This document shows positions 1 through 7,403 of a stretch of DNA of 64,000 bases, one piece after another (the stretch's first letter is position 1; each line of letters starts with the position of its first letter). The notes under the pieces were generated by a model. It had not been told where the DNA came from. It saw nothing but the letters and a program-made list of their open reading frames with translations, and ran no database searches. The translations under genes were made by a program, and so were the position numbers. The stretch covers positions 1,303,652-1,367,651 of the forward strand of contig JAUJOD010000001.1 in the NCBI GenBank assembly GCA_030447865.1, given 5' to 3'. The DNA is from Nocardioidaceae bacterium. GTDB taxonomy: Bacteria > Actinomycetota > Actinomycetes > Propionibacteriales > Nocardioidaceae.

Positions 1-165
1 TCCCGGCCCCCTCCTGGGCCACCGCCGCCACACTCGACAAGCGGCTTGTCCTTCCTGGCACCCGAGGGGATGCGGCCGCCGCACACTCGACAAGTGGCTT
101 GTCTTTCCCGGCCCCCTCCTGGGCCACCGCCGCCACACTCGACAAGCGGCTTGTCCTTCCGCCTC
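1..165. repeat. tandem array, about 52-bp units with GACAAGYGGCTTGTC hairpin
   Basis: Three copies of a 6-bp-stem, 3-nt-loop hairpin (GACAAG-YGG-CTTGTC) lie at 36-50, 89-103 and 141-155, giving periods of 53 and 52 bp. Each follows a CCGCCRCACTC stretch. A decayed fourth unit (CGCTCGACAA) lies near 185-195. The blocks around copies 1 and 3 also share CCCGGCCCCCTCCTGGGCCA. The array probably extends beyond the left edge. No convincing gene lies here, and the 110-residue ORF at 46-378 is a compositional artefact. Confidence 0.8.
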
Positions 166-280
166 GCGGGCATCGCCGCCACCCGCTCGACAATGTGCAC
201 CCAAGCAACGTGTAGATGCAGTGCGTGGAACCTCTCAGCGGTGCCACGTTGTCTCATCAGTAGGGCCAAGAGAGGACTGC

Positions 281-790
281 GTGGACACGGACGGCGACTT
301 CACGGCGTACGTCGCTGCCAGGGGGCAGACCCTCGTGCGCAGCGCTGTGCTCTTGGGTTGGTCGCTGCCAGAGGCTGAGGACCACGTACAGACGGCGTTG
401 ATGCGCTGTTACTCCAACTGGGACAAGGTGACTGCGGCCGCGGACATCGATGCGTACGTGTACCGGGTATTGCTCAACGCGCTGTCGACAAGCCGACGGC
501 GCAAGTGGTGGGGGGAGCGGCCGACTGCCGAGCTCCCGGAGACCTCCGTCGCCGACGCCGCCGACCAGGTAGCCGTCGGAGCGGCTGTGCGAGCAGCACT
601 GAAACGGCTGCCGGAGCAACAGCGAACCGTCTTGGTGCTGAGGTACTTCGCCGACCTGACCGATCGGCAGACGGCCAAGGCACTCGGCATACCTGTCGGC
701 ACCGTGAAGAGCCGGTTGTCCCGCGCCCTGACTGAACTGTCCAACGACGATCACCTTGCCGACCTGCCAGGTAACCGGAGCACGCCATGA
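281..790 (+). CDS. ECF RNA polymerase sigma factor, SigE family
   Basis: A 169-residue sigma-70 family protein of the actinobacterial SigE-type ECF group. The N-terminal region-2 helices include DAYVYRVLLNAL near residues 66-77. A typical region-4 helix-turn-helix follows: LPEQQRTVLVLRYF, then GIPVGTVKSRLSRAL (about residues 110-152). It would direct RNA polymerase to a small extracytoplasmic-stress regulon. I chose the GTG at 281 because AGAGAGG precedes it and because the family starts close to the 'DFTAYVAAR' helix; an in-frame ATG at 221 would add 20 unlikely residues. Its stop overlaps the next gene's ATG (ATGA at 787-790), so the two are translationally coupled and the downstream membrane protein is a likely sigma regulator. 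Confidence 0.88.
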   Translation: MDTDGDFTAYVAARGQTLVRSAVLLGWSLPEAEDHVQTALMRCYSNWDKVTAAADIDAYVYRVLLNALSTSRRRKWWGERPTAELPETSVADAADQVAVGAAVRAALKRLPEQQRTVLVLRYFADLTDRQTAKALGIPVGTVKSRLSRALTELSNDDHLADLPGNRSTP

Positions 791-2247
791 ACGAGACACA
801 AATCCGCGAACTGCTGGAAACCGCGGGGCAAGACATCGCGGCGGAGCCGATCGACGCTGACTCGCTGTTGGCAGCCAGCCGCCGGTCGGCTCGTACGCGT
901 CGCCTGGTTCAGGTGCTGTCGGTATCCACTGCCGTTGCTGTGATTGTCGCCTTGGGCCTAGCCCTAATACCGCGCGGCAGTGACCCGCAGAAGCCGTCGA
1001 CAGAGCCAGTGACAGAAGAGCGGTTGGCGCCGCCCGGTATGCGGCTCGTGGGGATGAACGGCGTCGCCGTGGCCGTTCCCGAGGACTGGGGGACCAACCA
1101 GACCCGTTGCGACGTAGCCGTCGAGAACACGGTCGTCTTCGACAAGGGCACCCATCGCTGGTGCCGCCTCGCCCCCTTTCCTGACGTTTCGTCAGTGCAT
1201 CTTGTCAAAGCATCCTCGCTGTCCGGTGATTACTGGAGGGCCCAGGTTGACCACTTCGAGGCGGTCAACGGTATGCGGGTGGGCATAGCGCCTGTTCGAC
1301 CAAACTCCTGTAGTACCGGGATCGAACTCCCGTGCACGGGCGCACCCGCTGGCGCCGTGGTCATCACTGCCGAGGATCTGGTCATCTGGGCGGAGTCGCC
1401 CGACGAGCCGTTGGCGCGGGAGGTGCTGGCGTCGGTGCGACTCATTCCCGCCGGGTACACCACAGTCCCCGACGTTGTCGGGATGGCTGAAGCCAAAGCA
1501 AGGGAGACCCTCGAGCAAGCCGGGCTCACGGTAGCTGACGACGTGGTCTGCCGGCAGTCCGACGGCGGCCCTTGGGTCGAGCTGTGCTCAGACGTGACCG
1601 GGTCAGACGTGCCGCAGGGCGGCGTCGTACCCGCGGGCTCTGAGGTCGAGTTGTTGTTCTCGTCTGGTCAGTTGGCGCCAGGCGCAAGGCTGTTGTCGCA
1701 TCGCCGACTGGAAATCTTTGTCTACGGCAGCTCCTCATGCCCGGAGCTCGCCGACTCCGTCGACTCGGCAGCAAACAATCTGGTCACTGTGCATGTGTCG
1801 CAACATGGCGGGCCCATATGCACCTCCGATCTCCGGCCTAACCGGAGTGTCGTCACCTTGCCCGCGAATATCGACACCGGACAGCCCATCTCATTGACGC
1901 TCGTGCGTGCGTACGCAGCCTCGCACCCTTACAACGCGGTGCTAAAGCCGCCGGCGCCATTCACACCGCCGTCGCCGGAAGCTACACGATGGCTTCCTTG
2001 CACGCGTGATGACCTCGTTGTCTTTCTTAACCGGTCTGCCCCGGCCACAGGGACTTCTTTGCGAATGGCTGCCCGGTCATGGGTCGATTCGCGTGACGGG
2101 CAGCGGTACGTACTCACCGATAAGAGCGCCAACGAGGCGTATGCGGTCATCCTCGAGTCTGACGGAACCCCACGTGTCATCTTCAAGCTGAGACGGTGGC
2201 CCAACGGTGGGTGGGCGGTTGAAGCATTTGGCGAGTGCCGACGCTAA
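787..2247 (+). CDS. single-pass membrane protein with extracellular PASTA domain, putative anti-sigma/sensor
   Basis: A 486-residue protein. The cytoplasmic N-terminus is about 38 residues, followed by an arginine-rich RRSARTRR stop-transfer and one hydrophobic helix (about residues 40-62). The rest is extracytoplasmic. A PASTA-like domain begins at residue 224 (TVPDVVGMAEAKARETLEQ) and ends near 292 with the typical VPAGSEVELLFSSG. The region beyond it is unrecognised and has scattered cysteines. Position directly after, and coupled to, a SigE-type sigma gene suggests it holds or releases that sigma factor. PASTA domains bind peptidoglycan or muropeptides in Ser/Thr kinases and PBPs, so a cell-wall signal is plausible. 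No zinc-binding ZAS motif (HxxxCxxC) is visible at the N-terminus, so the anti-sigma role is inference. Confidence 0.75.
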   Translation: MNETQIRELLETAGQDIAAEPIDADSLLAASRRSARTRRLVQVLSVSTAVAVIVALGLALIPRGSDPQKPSTEPVTEERLAPPGMRLVGMNGVAVAVPEDWGTNQTRCDVAVENTVVFDKGTHRWCRLAPFPDVSSVHLVKASSLSGDYWRAQVDHFEAVNGMRVGIAPVRPNSCSTGIELPCTGAPAGAVVITAEDLVIWAESPDEPLAREVLASVRLIPAGYTTVPDVVGMAEAKARETLEQAGLTVADDVVCRQSDGGPWVELCSDVTGSDVPQGGVVPAGSEVELLFSSGQLAPGARLLSHRRLEIFVYGSSSCPELADSVDSAANNLVTVHVSQHGGPICTSDLRPNRSVVTLPANIDTGQPISLTLVRAYAASHPYNAVLKPPAPFTPPSPEATRWLPCTRDDLVVFLNRSAPATGTSLRMAARSWVDSRDGQRYVLTDKSANEAYAVILESDGTPRVIFKLRRWPNGGWAVEAFGECRR

Positions 2248-2277
2248 GCCATTCGGAGACGGAGGCCGGGAGTGCCC

Positions 2278-2637
2278 TCAGCAACAGTCGAGGTCGAGGA
2301 CCCGAGCGACTGCCTTGACCGACTCCGGCACCAGCCGGTAGTAGACGTTGATGCCGCGCCGCTCCTTCGTCACCAGTCCGGCGTCCAACAGTTGTTTGAG
2401 GTGGTGGCTGACCGTTGGCTCGGACAGGCCAACTGCCGGGGCGAGCAGGCAGGTGCAGGATTCCTGGGTCGGTTCCGTCAGCAGCAGCGACACAAGTTGG
2501 ATGCGAGCGGGGTCGCTGAGCGCCCTGAGTCTGTGAGCCAGCGCCAAGGCGTCGGATGGTGGCATCATCCGTTCGGCGTTCAGCGGTTCGCAGCAGATGG
2601 GTGACGTGTCGGTGAGCACGGGCAGCGACTTCGGCAT
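2278..2637 (-). CDS. arsR: ArsR-family arsenic-responsive repressor
   Basis: A 119-residue winged-helix ArsR/SmtB repressor. The HTH is in LSEPTVSHHLKQLLDAGLV (about residues 70-88) and the wing follows (ERRGINVYYRL). Adjacent cysteines C15-C16 and a C61-x-C63 pair (ESCTCLL) match the arrangement of the Corynebacterium glutamicum ArsR arsenite site (C15, C16, C55, as I recall). This supports As(III)/Sb(III) sensing and the ATG at 2637. The protein also ends in CC (C118-C119). AAGGAG lies 17 nt upstream, longer than usual spacing, and no other in-frame start is available. The gene is divergent from the arsenate reductase, and a palindromic operator lies between them. Confidence 0.88.
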   Translation of the reverse strand: MPKSLPVLTDTSPICCEPLNAERMMPPSDALALAHRLRALSDPARIQLVSLLLTEPTQESCTCLLAPAVGLSEPTVSHHLKQLLDAGLVTKERRGINVYYRLVPESVKAVARVLDLDCC

Positions 2638-2658
2638 GCATTCGATGGTGCCATCTCC

Positions 2659-2700
2659 TTGACATATGTCAAAGAACTAGCACTATTAGACGTATGTCGA
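2659..2700. promoter_or_regulatory. arsR operator and divergent promoter region
   Basis: A perfect 14-bp palindrome, TTGACATATGTCAA, sits at 2659-2672. A second, imperfect site, GACGTATGTC, sits at 2689-2698, centre to centre 28 bp away. The left arm of the first is also a consensus -35 hexamer (TTGACA, 2659-2664). TATTAG at 2684-2689 is a possible -10 for rightward transcription, with a 19-bp spacer. An ArsR dimer on the palindrome would block it. This is inferred from layout. Confidence 0.7.
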
Positions 2701-2750
2701 ACGGCTTGCTATCTGGCGTCTTCGGCGGACCGCAGGGAAGGAGGTGTGCC

Positions 2751-2801
2751 ATGGACTGCTGTGATGACTGCAGTGACTGCTGCTGCGAAGGTTGTTGCTG
2801 A
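2751..2801 (+). CDS. cysteine-rich 16-residue micropeptide (leader or metal-binding peptide)
   Basis: ATG at 2751 opens a 16-codon ORF reading MDCCDDCSDCCCEGCC, then TGA at 2799-2801. Eight of 16 residues are Cys and five are acidic. A near-perfect Shine-Dalgarno (AAGGAGGTG, 2739-2747) lies 3 nt upstream, stronger than that of most genes here. The ORF lies in the leader between the arsR operator and the arsenate reductase. Two readings fit. One is a regulatory uORF whose Cys codons sense charged tRNA-Cys, as described for polycysteine uORFs of mycobacteria. The other is a functional arsenite/heavy-metal-binding micropeptide. I do not recognise a named family. Expression is untested. Confidence 0.7.
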   Translation: MDCCDDCSDCCCEGCC

Positions 2802-2878
2802 ACCGCCCCGGCGTGCTGCCCCGGGCGGGTTCAGTTCGGGGCAGCACCCACGCCGTTCCCCTGGCCCGATCGGGCCAG
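2800..2878 (+). promoter_or_regulatory. overlapping alternative hairpins in the arsenate-reductase leader
   Basis: Hairpin I pairs 2800-2808 with 2823-2832 (9 bp, one bulged G); its first base lies in the stop codon of the Cys-rich peptide. Hairpin II is a perfect 10-bp stem, GTGCTGCCCC (2813-2822) with GGGGCAGCAC (2838-2847). The 5' arm of II lies in the loop of I, and the 3' arm of I lies in the loop of II, so they exclude each other or form a pseudoknot. A third element, the perfect palindrome CTGGCCCGATCGGGCCAG (2861-2878), ends 12 nt before the reductase's ribosome site. No U-tract follows, so translational or Rho-type control is likelier than intrinsic termination. Confidence 0.6.
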
Positions 2879-2902
2879 CGCTCGTCGTAAGGGAGGTGCC
2901 AC

Positions 2903-3307
2903 GTGGCCAAGCCCGTTGTGCTGTTCGCTTGCATCCACAACTCCGGACGGTCTGTCGCGGCCCGGTTGTTGCTCGAGCACTACGCCGCTGGAACCGTTCA
3001 GGCGCGCTCAGCTGGGTCGGAGCCCAAAGCTGCCGTCAACCCAGTTGTCAGCGAGGTGCTCGCTGAACGGGGGCTGACCACCGACGCGGAGGTGCCGACC
3101 CACCTTGACGCCGACATCGTGCAGGAGGCTGACGTCGTGATCACGATGGGATGTGGCGAGACGTGCCCGTTCCTTCCGGGTAAACGCTACGAGGACTGGC
3201 CAGTGGATGACCCTGCCGGTCAAGACCTTGACGAGGTACGTCGTATCGTCGACGACATCGACAGCAGAGTCCAACGGTTGCTCGACAGCCTGCGCCCACT
3301 CGGTTAA
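2903..3307 (+). CDS. arsC: low-molecular-weight-phosphatase-type arsenate reductase
   Basis: A 134-residue LMW protein-tyrosine-phosphatase-fold protein. The anion-binding loop C10-IHNSG-R16-S (CX5R) is at the N-terminus. The C-terminal 'EDWPVDDPAGQD...VRRIVDDIDSRV' tail is typical of arsenate reductases. It should reduce As(V) to As(III); in mycothiol producers, and this window holds mshB, such enzymes use mycothiol/mycoredoxin. The GTG start is preceded by AAGGGAGGT. It lies about 200 nt downstream of a likely ArsR-controlled promoter, after a cysteine-rich peptide ORF and hairpins. No arsenite efflux gene (acr3/arsB) is present in the window, so As(III) export must be encoded elsewhere. 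Confidence 0.82.
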   Translation: MAKPVVLFACIHNSGRSVAARLLLEHYAAGTVQARSAGSEPKAAVNPVVSEVLAERGLTTDAEVPTHLDADIVQEADVVITMGCGETCPFLPGKRYEDWPVDDPAGQDLDEVRRIVDDIDSRVQRLLDSLRPLG

Positions 3308-3445
3308 GGCGATCTGTGGCGTATTTCCGGCGTCTGGTGCCGGAGGAACTCCACGAACCGGGGCGGGGTTGGATGGGGCCTCGGGAGGTGACGCCGCTGC
3401 CGTAGCCAACCGGCCTGGATAGGAACGCCCGTGTCGTCAGCCGGC

Positions 3446-4282
3446 TTACACCTCGCTGAGCAGCACCCGCAGCGGCTGCCACAAGCCCGGCGTTGCGGCG
3501 AGTACGTCGCCGCTTGCTGGCCAAATGCCGGGCGTTCGCCCGCTGAGGTCACCGACGACTCCACCGGCCTCCTGCACAAGCAGGACGCCAGCTGCGACGT
3601 CCCAAGGCTGCGCGTCAGGTGACCACACCGCGTCCGCTGCGCCGATGGCGACCTCGGCAAGCGCGGCCGCCGTACTGCCTCCCCGCCGGACGTGCCGGAC
3701 CCGAGGCAGCAGCGCATCAACCATCCGGCCGGCATTGTCGCGCGTCTCACCGCGTCCGAAGTTGATGCCGACGAGAGTGTGGCTGAGGTCTGCGGTGCCC
3801 CGGACGTTGACAGGTCGGCCGTTCATCCGGGTGCCGCCACCGCGACAAGCTTCGACCACCCGCCCGAGCACTGGGGCCGATACCACCCCGGCGAGCAGCT
3901 GGCCGTCGCTGACCCGCGCGGCCGCGATGCTGACGGTCCAGTCCGGCAGGCCATACAGGTAAGCCAACGTTCCGTCGATCGGGTCCACGATCCACTGGAT
4001 CCCGCTGCTACCGGCGGCTTCGCCGGCTTCCTCGCCCAGCACGCCGTCGTCGGGCCGGTGCTGCGCGAGCACCGCGCGTACGGCGGCCTCTACCTGCCGG
4101 TCAGCCTGGCTCACCAAGTCCCACGGACCCGTCTTCTCTTCGATGTGCAGCTCATCGGCCCGCTGCCGCCACGAGAGGGCCAACTCAGCCGCCACCTGAG
4201 CCGCCTCGCGGGCTACCTGGAGCAGTTCGCTGGGTGTCGGGCCAGTACCGCCGTCGCCAGCAGACAAATCGGGGGGCCGCAC
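3446..4282 (-). CDS. inositol monophosphatase family protein
   Basis: A 278-residue Mg-dependent sugar-phosphatase of the IMPase/histidinol-phosphatase superfamily. Metal-site motifs are G83-EE (E84, E85), D100-PIDGT (D100, D103) and the late WDVAAG. Substrate cannot be told from sequence; inositol-1-phosphate, histidinol phosphate and 3'-phosphoadenosine-5'-phosphate are all used by relatives. The GTG start at 4282 has CAGGGT ending 7 bp upstream and no clear ribosome site, which fits leaderless transcription. It is convergent with the arsenate reductase, with about 140 bp between them holding only a weak 5-bp hairpin. Confidence 0.82.
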   Translation of the reverse strand: MRPPDLSAGDGGTGPTPSELLQVAREAAQVAAELALSWRQRADELHIEEKTGPWDLVSQADRQVEAAVRAVLAQHRPDDGVLGEEAGEAAGSSGIQWIVDPIDGTLAYLYGLPDWTVSIAAARVSDGQLLAGVVSAPVLGRVVEACRGGGTRMNGRPVNVRGTADLSHTLVGINFGRGETRDNAGRMVDALLPRVRHVRRGGSTAAALAEVAIGAADAVWSPDAQPWDVAAGVLLVQEAGGVVGDLSGRTPGIWPASGDVLAATPGLWQPLRVLLSEV

Positions 4283-4423
4283 CGGGCAACCCTGTCACAG
4301 GCACGTGCGGGAGCAGTGGTGCAGGGCACTCAGGGTGACGTCCTAGGCCGCCATGGCCCGCGTCGAGCACTGGCAGCCGAACGGGTCGGTGCTGGTGCCA
4401 GTGTTCTGGTTCGGGTGGGGCGG

Positions 4424-4900
4424 TCAGTCAAAGGTCGTCGTGACGGGTGCGGGCGGCGGTGGCAGTTCCAACTTGGCCGCAACCGCTGCGAAGACCTCAC
4501 ACGTCGCTTGGCGGATCAGCTCGCGCTCGGGATTTACAAGGAACTCCTGCACGGGAAGGTGCAGGCCGAAGCGGTGCTCCTGCTGCTTCTTAGAGAACGA
4601 GTAGATGATCTTTCGTCGAGGTTTGTCGTCAACCTGCAGCAAGACAAGGACGTCGTCGCGGCTCAGGTGCTCGGTGAGCCAGGCGTGCCAATCCGGGTGC
4701 CGGCGGACATCCTCGCGGGCGAGCCATGAGTCGTCAGGGCCCTCTGGCGGGTCTGCCGAACCCACCTGGATGCCCATCTCGGGATCGTCGCCGAACCCGT
4801 CGTCAACGAACTCCGAGTTGCCGCCCGGCTGGTACAGCGAACTCATCCAAATGATAGAAACGCCCCACGCGAACGGGCGCCGCTGCGGTTCTTGAGTCAC
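4424..4900 (-). CDS. hypothetical protein
   Basis: About 158 residues, unrecognised. It is soluble, acidic in the middle (EFVDDGFGDDPEMG) and has a conserved-looking block REDVRRHPDWHAWLTEHLSRDDVLVLL. It ends in a proline run. No signal peptide or membrane helix is visible. The start is uncertain. The frame is open back to a TTG at 5038, but TTGACA there looks more like a -35 element. GTG 4900 and ATG 4846 (MSSLYQPGG) are the realistic choices. It stands alone between two leftward genes, and the 190 bp upstream holds nothing I recognise. Confidence 0.55.
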   Translation of the reverse strand: MTQEPQRRPFAWGVSIIWMSSLYQPGGNSEFVDDGFGDDPEMGIQVGSADPPEGPDDSWLAREDVRRHPDWHAWLTEHLSRDDVLVLLQVDDKPRRKIIYSFSKKQQEHRFGLHLPVQEFLVNPERELIRQATCEVFAAVAAKLELPPPPAPVTTTFD

Positions 4901-5093
4901 TACAGACGCACTTTGGCATACCCGGCGGGCACTTCCGCAAGCCGCTCCCGCTATGCCGAGCGACGTAACGGGCCGTGTGATGCGCTTCGGCGCCCAGCGT
5001 CTGTCAGTCGTCAATGACCTCAAGGCGGACGTTGTCAAGGTCGCTTAGCGGTGTGGCCGTTGCGAGCGCGCGTGGATCAAATGCCCGCCGTTC

Positions 5094-5846
5094 CTATCGA
5101 GCCGCGGTTCGCCTTGCTGCAATCGGTACGTCGACAATCAGCCGGCCCTCGCGCCAGTCGGGGAGCTCAGCCACGACCTCGCCTCCAGGCGCGACGAGCG
5201 CCGCCCAGCCGGGGAAGTCCTCGTCGACGGTGGCTCCGGCCTGCGTCGATACCGCGAGCCACTGGCCAGGCCTGAGTAGCCGCCTGGCGTCGTCGACGAC
5301 GCTGCCGCGCCACCAGTCAAAGCCGTTGCGCCAGTCGGCGTCGGTATGGCGCCGGTTGCCGTAGAGCCCTGGGGCTGCCGGCGCCAGTACCAGTGTCGAC
5401 TCGAGCTGGTAGGGCGGCTCGGTGCCGATCTCGGCGCAGACGGCCAGCGACACCGGCACCCCGGCCAGCGTCAGGCGGTCAGTGGGGTCACCCGGCACGA
5501 AGTGCTCCGCTTCGCCTTCCCCTAGTCCCGCCTTGCGGTGCACGGCGGCCACGCGGCCGTTGTTGGCCAGCACCTGGGTGATGTACGGCGACTGGCCGGG
5601 GGCGCTCTCCTCGACCAGGCCGAAGCACAACGCCGGGCCGCCTCCGGTGGCCTCCACCAGCTCGGCCACCGATGGGTCGGCGAGCGTGATGGCCGCATGG
5701 GGCAGGTATCCGGTCAGCGACATCTCCGGCAGCAGGACGAGGTCACAGCCGGCATCAGCGCCGTGGCCGAGCAGCTCGTGGTGGCGGGCCAGGTTGGTCC
5801 CGATCTCGCCCTTCGGGCAGTGCAGTGCAGTGAGGAGAAGTCGCAA
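5094..5846 (-). CDS. carbon-nitrogen hydrolase (nitrilase superfamily)
   Basis: A 250-residue nitrilase/amidase-fold enzyme. The catalytic triad is visible in the usual order: E41 (LLPEMSLTGY), K105 (HRKAGL) and C137 (AVCAEIG). It hydrolyses a C-N bond; branch and substrate are not clear. The family is often 260-280 residues, so this is slightly short. The start is TTG 5846, chosen because AGGAGG lies 6-7 nt upstream. It follows the pterin dehydratase by 33 bp on the same strand and is probably co-transcribed with it. Confidence 0.8.
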   Translation of the reverse strand: MRLLLTALHCPKGEIGTNLARHHELLGHGADAGCDLVLLPEMSLTGYLPHAAITLADPSVAELVEATGGGPALCFGLVEESAPGQSPYITQVLANNGRVAAVHRKAGLGEGEAEHFVPGDPTDRLTLAGVPVSLAVCAEIGTEPPYQLESTLVLAPAAPGLYGNRRHTDADWRNGFDWWRGSVVDDARRLLRPGQWLAVSTQAGATVDEDFPGWAALVAPGGEVVAELPDWREGRLIVDVPIAARRTAAR

Positions 5847-5879
5847 CGCGGGCCTCCTGGACGGCGTACTCGTCGGAGC

Positions 5880-6200
5880 CTATCCGCGCTCGTCGCCCAC
5901 CTGGGAGACGGCGGCCGGGGCCAGCCGGTCGATGGCGGCGGCTAGCTGCACGTCCATCTCGGTGAGGCCACCAGCGGAATGGGTGGCCAGCCGGAACGTC
6001 ACCGTGGTCCAGCGGACGTCGATGTCGGGATGGTGGTCGATCTGGTCCGCCACCGCCGCCACCTCGTCGACGAGCCGAATGCCCGCGGCGAAGCTGGGCG
6101 CCTTGATCGAGCGCACCAGCATGCCGTCCTCGACGCGCCACGCCGGCACGGTCGAGCGAAGTGCCTTGTCGAGTTCCTCAGCGCTCAACAGGTCACGCAT
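5880..6200 (-). CDS. pterin-4a-carbinolamine dehydratase family protein
   Basis: A 106-residue protein with the PCD signature: DHHPDIDVRW (double histidine of the active site) followed by TVTFRLATHSAGGLTEMD. PCDs dehydrate 4a-hydroxytetrahydropterin and recycle the pterin cofactor. The longer open frame (to 6296) reads through an inverted repeat and is not the gene; ATG 6200 is preceded by AAGGGAGCAGG. It is the first gene of a short leftward unit with the nitrilase-like gene. No aromatic amino-acid hydroxylase is seen nearby, so its pterin substrate is open. Confidence 0.87.
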   Translation of the reverse strand: MRDLLSAEELDKALRSTVPAWRVEDGMLVRSIKAPSFAAGIRLVDEVAAVADQIDHHPDIDVRWTTVTFRLATHSAGGLTEMDVQLAAAIDRLAPAAVSQVGDERG

Positions 6201-6217
6201 CCTGCTCCCTTCGCCGC

Positions 6218-6280
6218 CGCAAACTGGAACAATCTTGCAGTTGGAGGCAGGTGTTGAGTGCAAGATCGTTCCAGTTTGCG
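6218..6280. repeat. long inverted repeat (22-bp arms), terminator-like
   Basis: Arms 6218-6239 and 6259-6280 are complementary at 21 of 22 positions; the exception is A versus G, a wobble in one RNA strand. The loop is 19 nt. The element starts with CGCAAACTGGAAC. It lies between the end of the leftward gene 6309-7253 and the start of the pterin dehydratase, and no U-tract follows on the minus strand. It could be a terminator, an mRNA-stabilising hairpin or a mobile-repeat remnant. Confidence 0.8.
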
Positions 6281-6308
6281 ACCGGCTGCGGGGCACGGCA
6301 CGGGCGCG

Positions 6309-7253
6309 TTAGTCGAGGTTGGCCCGCGGCACTGCGTAGACGTACCGGCGCAGGGGGTGCTCGCTGACGTTCCACAGCTCGTCCCGCTGCGGCCAGTACC
6401 CCAGATCCTCCGGGCCGACGGCCAGCACCGGTCCGCGTTCCTGCAGCGGCTCGTCTCGCTGCCTGCTCCACAAGGTCCCACGGTGCCACCGTCCGTTGCT
6501 GGTCGCCAGGTACTGCCGACCGCCCACCGACACCGCACCCTGCATCCGCGGCGGTCCGTCGTGGCTGACCGCGACCGGCCGGGCGACGCCGTCGTCCAAC
6601 GCCAACCCGCCGGAAGCAGGGTCGATCCGGAACCGGGCGATCCGCCGCGTCGCGTCCGCACCGCCGTACTCGCCGGTGACCAGGCACGGCGCCGAGCCGC
6701 TTCGGTCCAACGAGACGAACGAGAAGCGGAACCGCTCAATACCCTCACCAGCCACGGCGCGGTACGCCGACCGCTGCGGCAGCACGTACCGGTACCCCTC
6801 GACGGGCGCTCCGTCAAGTCGCAGCAGGTCATCGACGTCGAACAGTCGGAAACCGCCGTACGTGTCGACCACCCAGATCGTCGTCCCGTGCCAAGCGATA
6901 CCGCCGGCGTGCACGTGCACCAGCCGCGGCTGCACAGCACGGGTGTGATCGTCGCGGACCGGTTCGACCAGCAGCACATGGTGGTACGTCGGCTGCTCAC
7001 GGTCGGTGACGTCGACGAAGGTCAGCCGCGCACCGGGGCTGCGCCCACGAAACTTCTTCGCGTACCACGACACGACAACCAGTTCCCGGCCGCCGACGAG
7101 ACCGGCCTCGGAGGCGTCGGCCGACGTGGTGACCCCCTGCGGCCACCACCGGAGAGTGGTGGAGTCGAGCAGGTTCCAGCGGAAGCCGTACGACGCCGCA
7201 GGTGCGGGTGGTCTCACTCTGGTGGCACGCCTGACGCCGCCAGGTTTCGACAA
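6309..7253 (-). CDS. hypothetical protein, probable beta-propeller-like
   Basis: A protein of up to 314 residues with no recognised catalytic motif. It has repeated short beta-rich segments ('GGIAWHGTTIWVVDTYGGFRLFDVDDLL', split across the centre, and 'GAVSVGGRQYLATSNGRW'). These resemble the secreted or peripheral propeller proteins of Streptomyces, but I do not assign a family. There is no obvious signal peptide in this frame. The TTG at 7253 falls in a TTTCGACAAGCTCCACGACC stretch that resembles a common actinobacterial intergenic repeat, so the true start may be the GTG at 7220. It is downstream of sdhB by about 150 bp on the same strand. Confidence 0.6.
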   Translation of the reverse strand: MSKPGGVRRATRVRPPAPAASYGFRWNLLDSTTLRWWPQGVTTSADASEAGLVGGRELVVVSWYAKKFRGRSPGARLTFVDVTDREQPTYHHVLLVEPVRDDHTRAVQPRLVHVHAGGIAWHGTTIWVVDTYGGFRLFDVDDLLRLDGAPVEGYRYVLPQRSAYRAVAGEGIERFRFSFVSLDRSGSAPCLVTGEYGGADATRRIARFRIDPASGGLALDDGVARPVAVSHDGPPRMQGAVSVGGRQYLATSNGRWHRGTLWSRQRDEPLQERGPVLAVGPEDLGYWPQRDELWNVSEHPLRRYVYAVPRANLD

Positions 7254-7403
7254 GCTCCACGACCGGGCCTGGTCACCCAGGAGCAGCCCGTCGACGCCGA
7301 CTCGCTCGCCATGTGCGGCGACGAGCTCGTCCCCGAGATCCCCGCGCTCAAGCTCAGGCGCCGGGCTCAGCCATACGTCAGCAGCCGACGCGGAAACGAC
7401 GCT

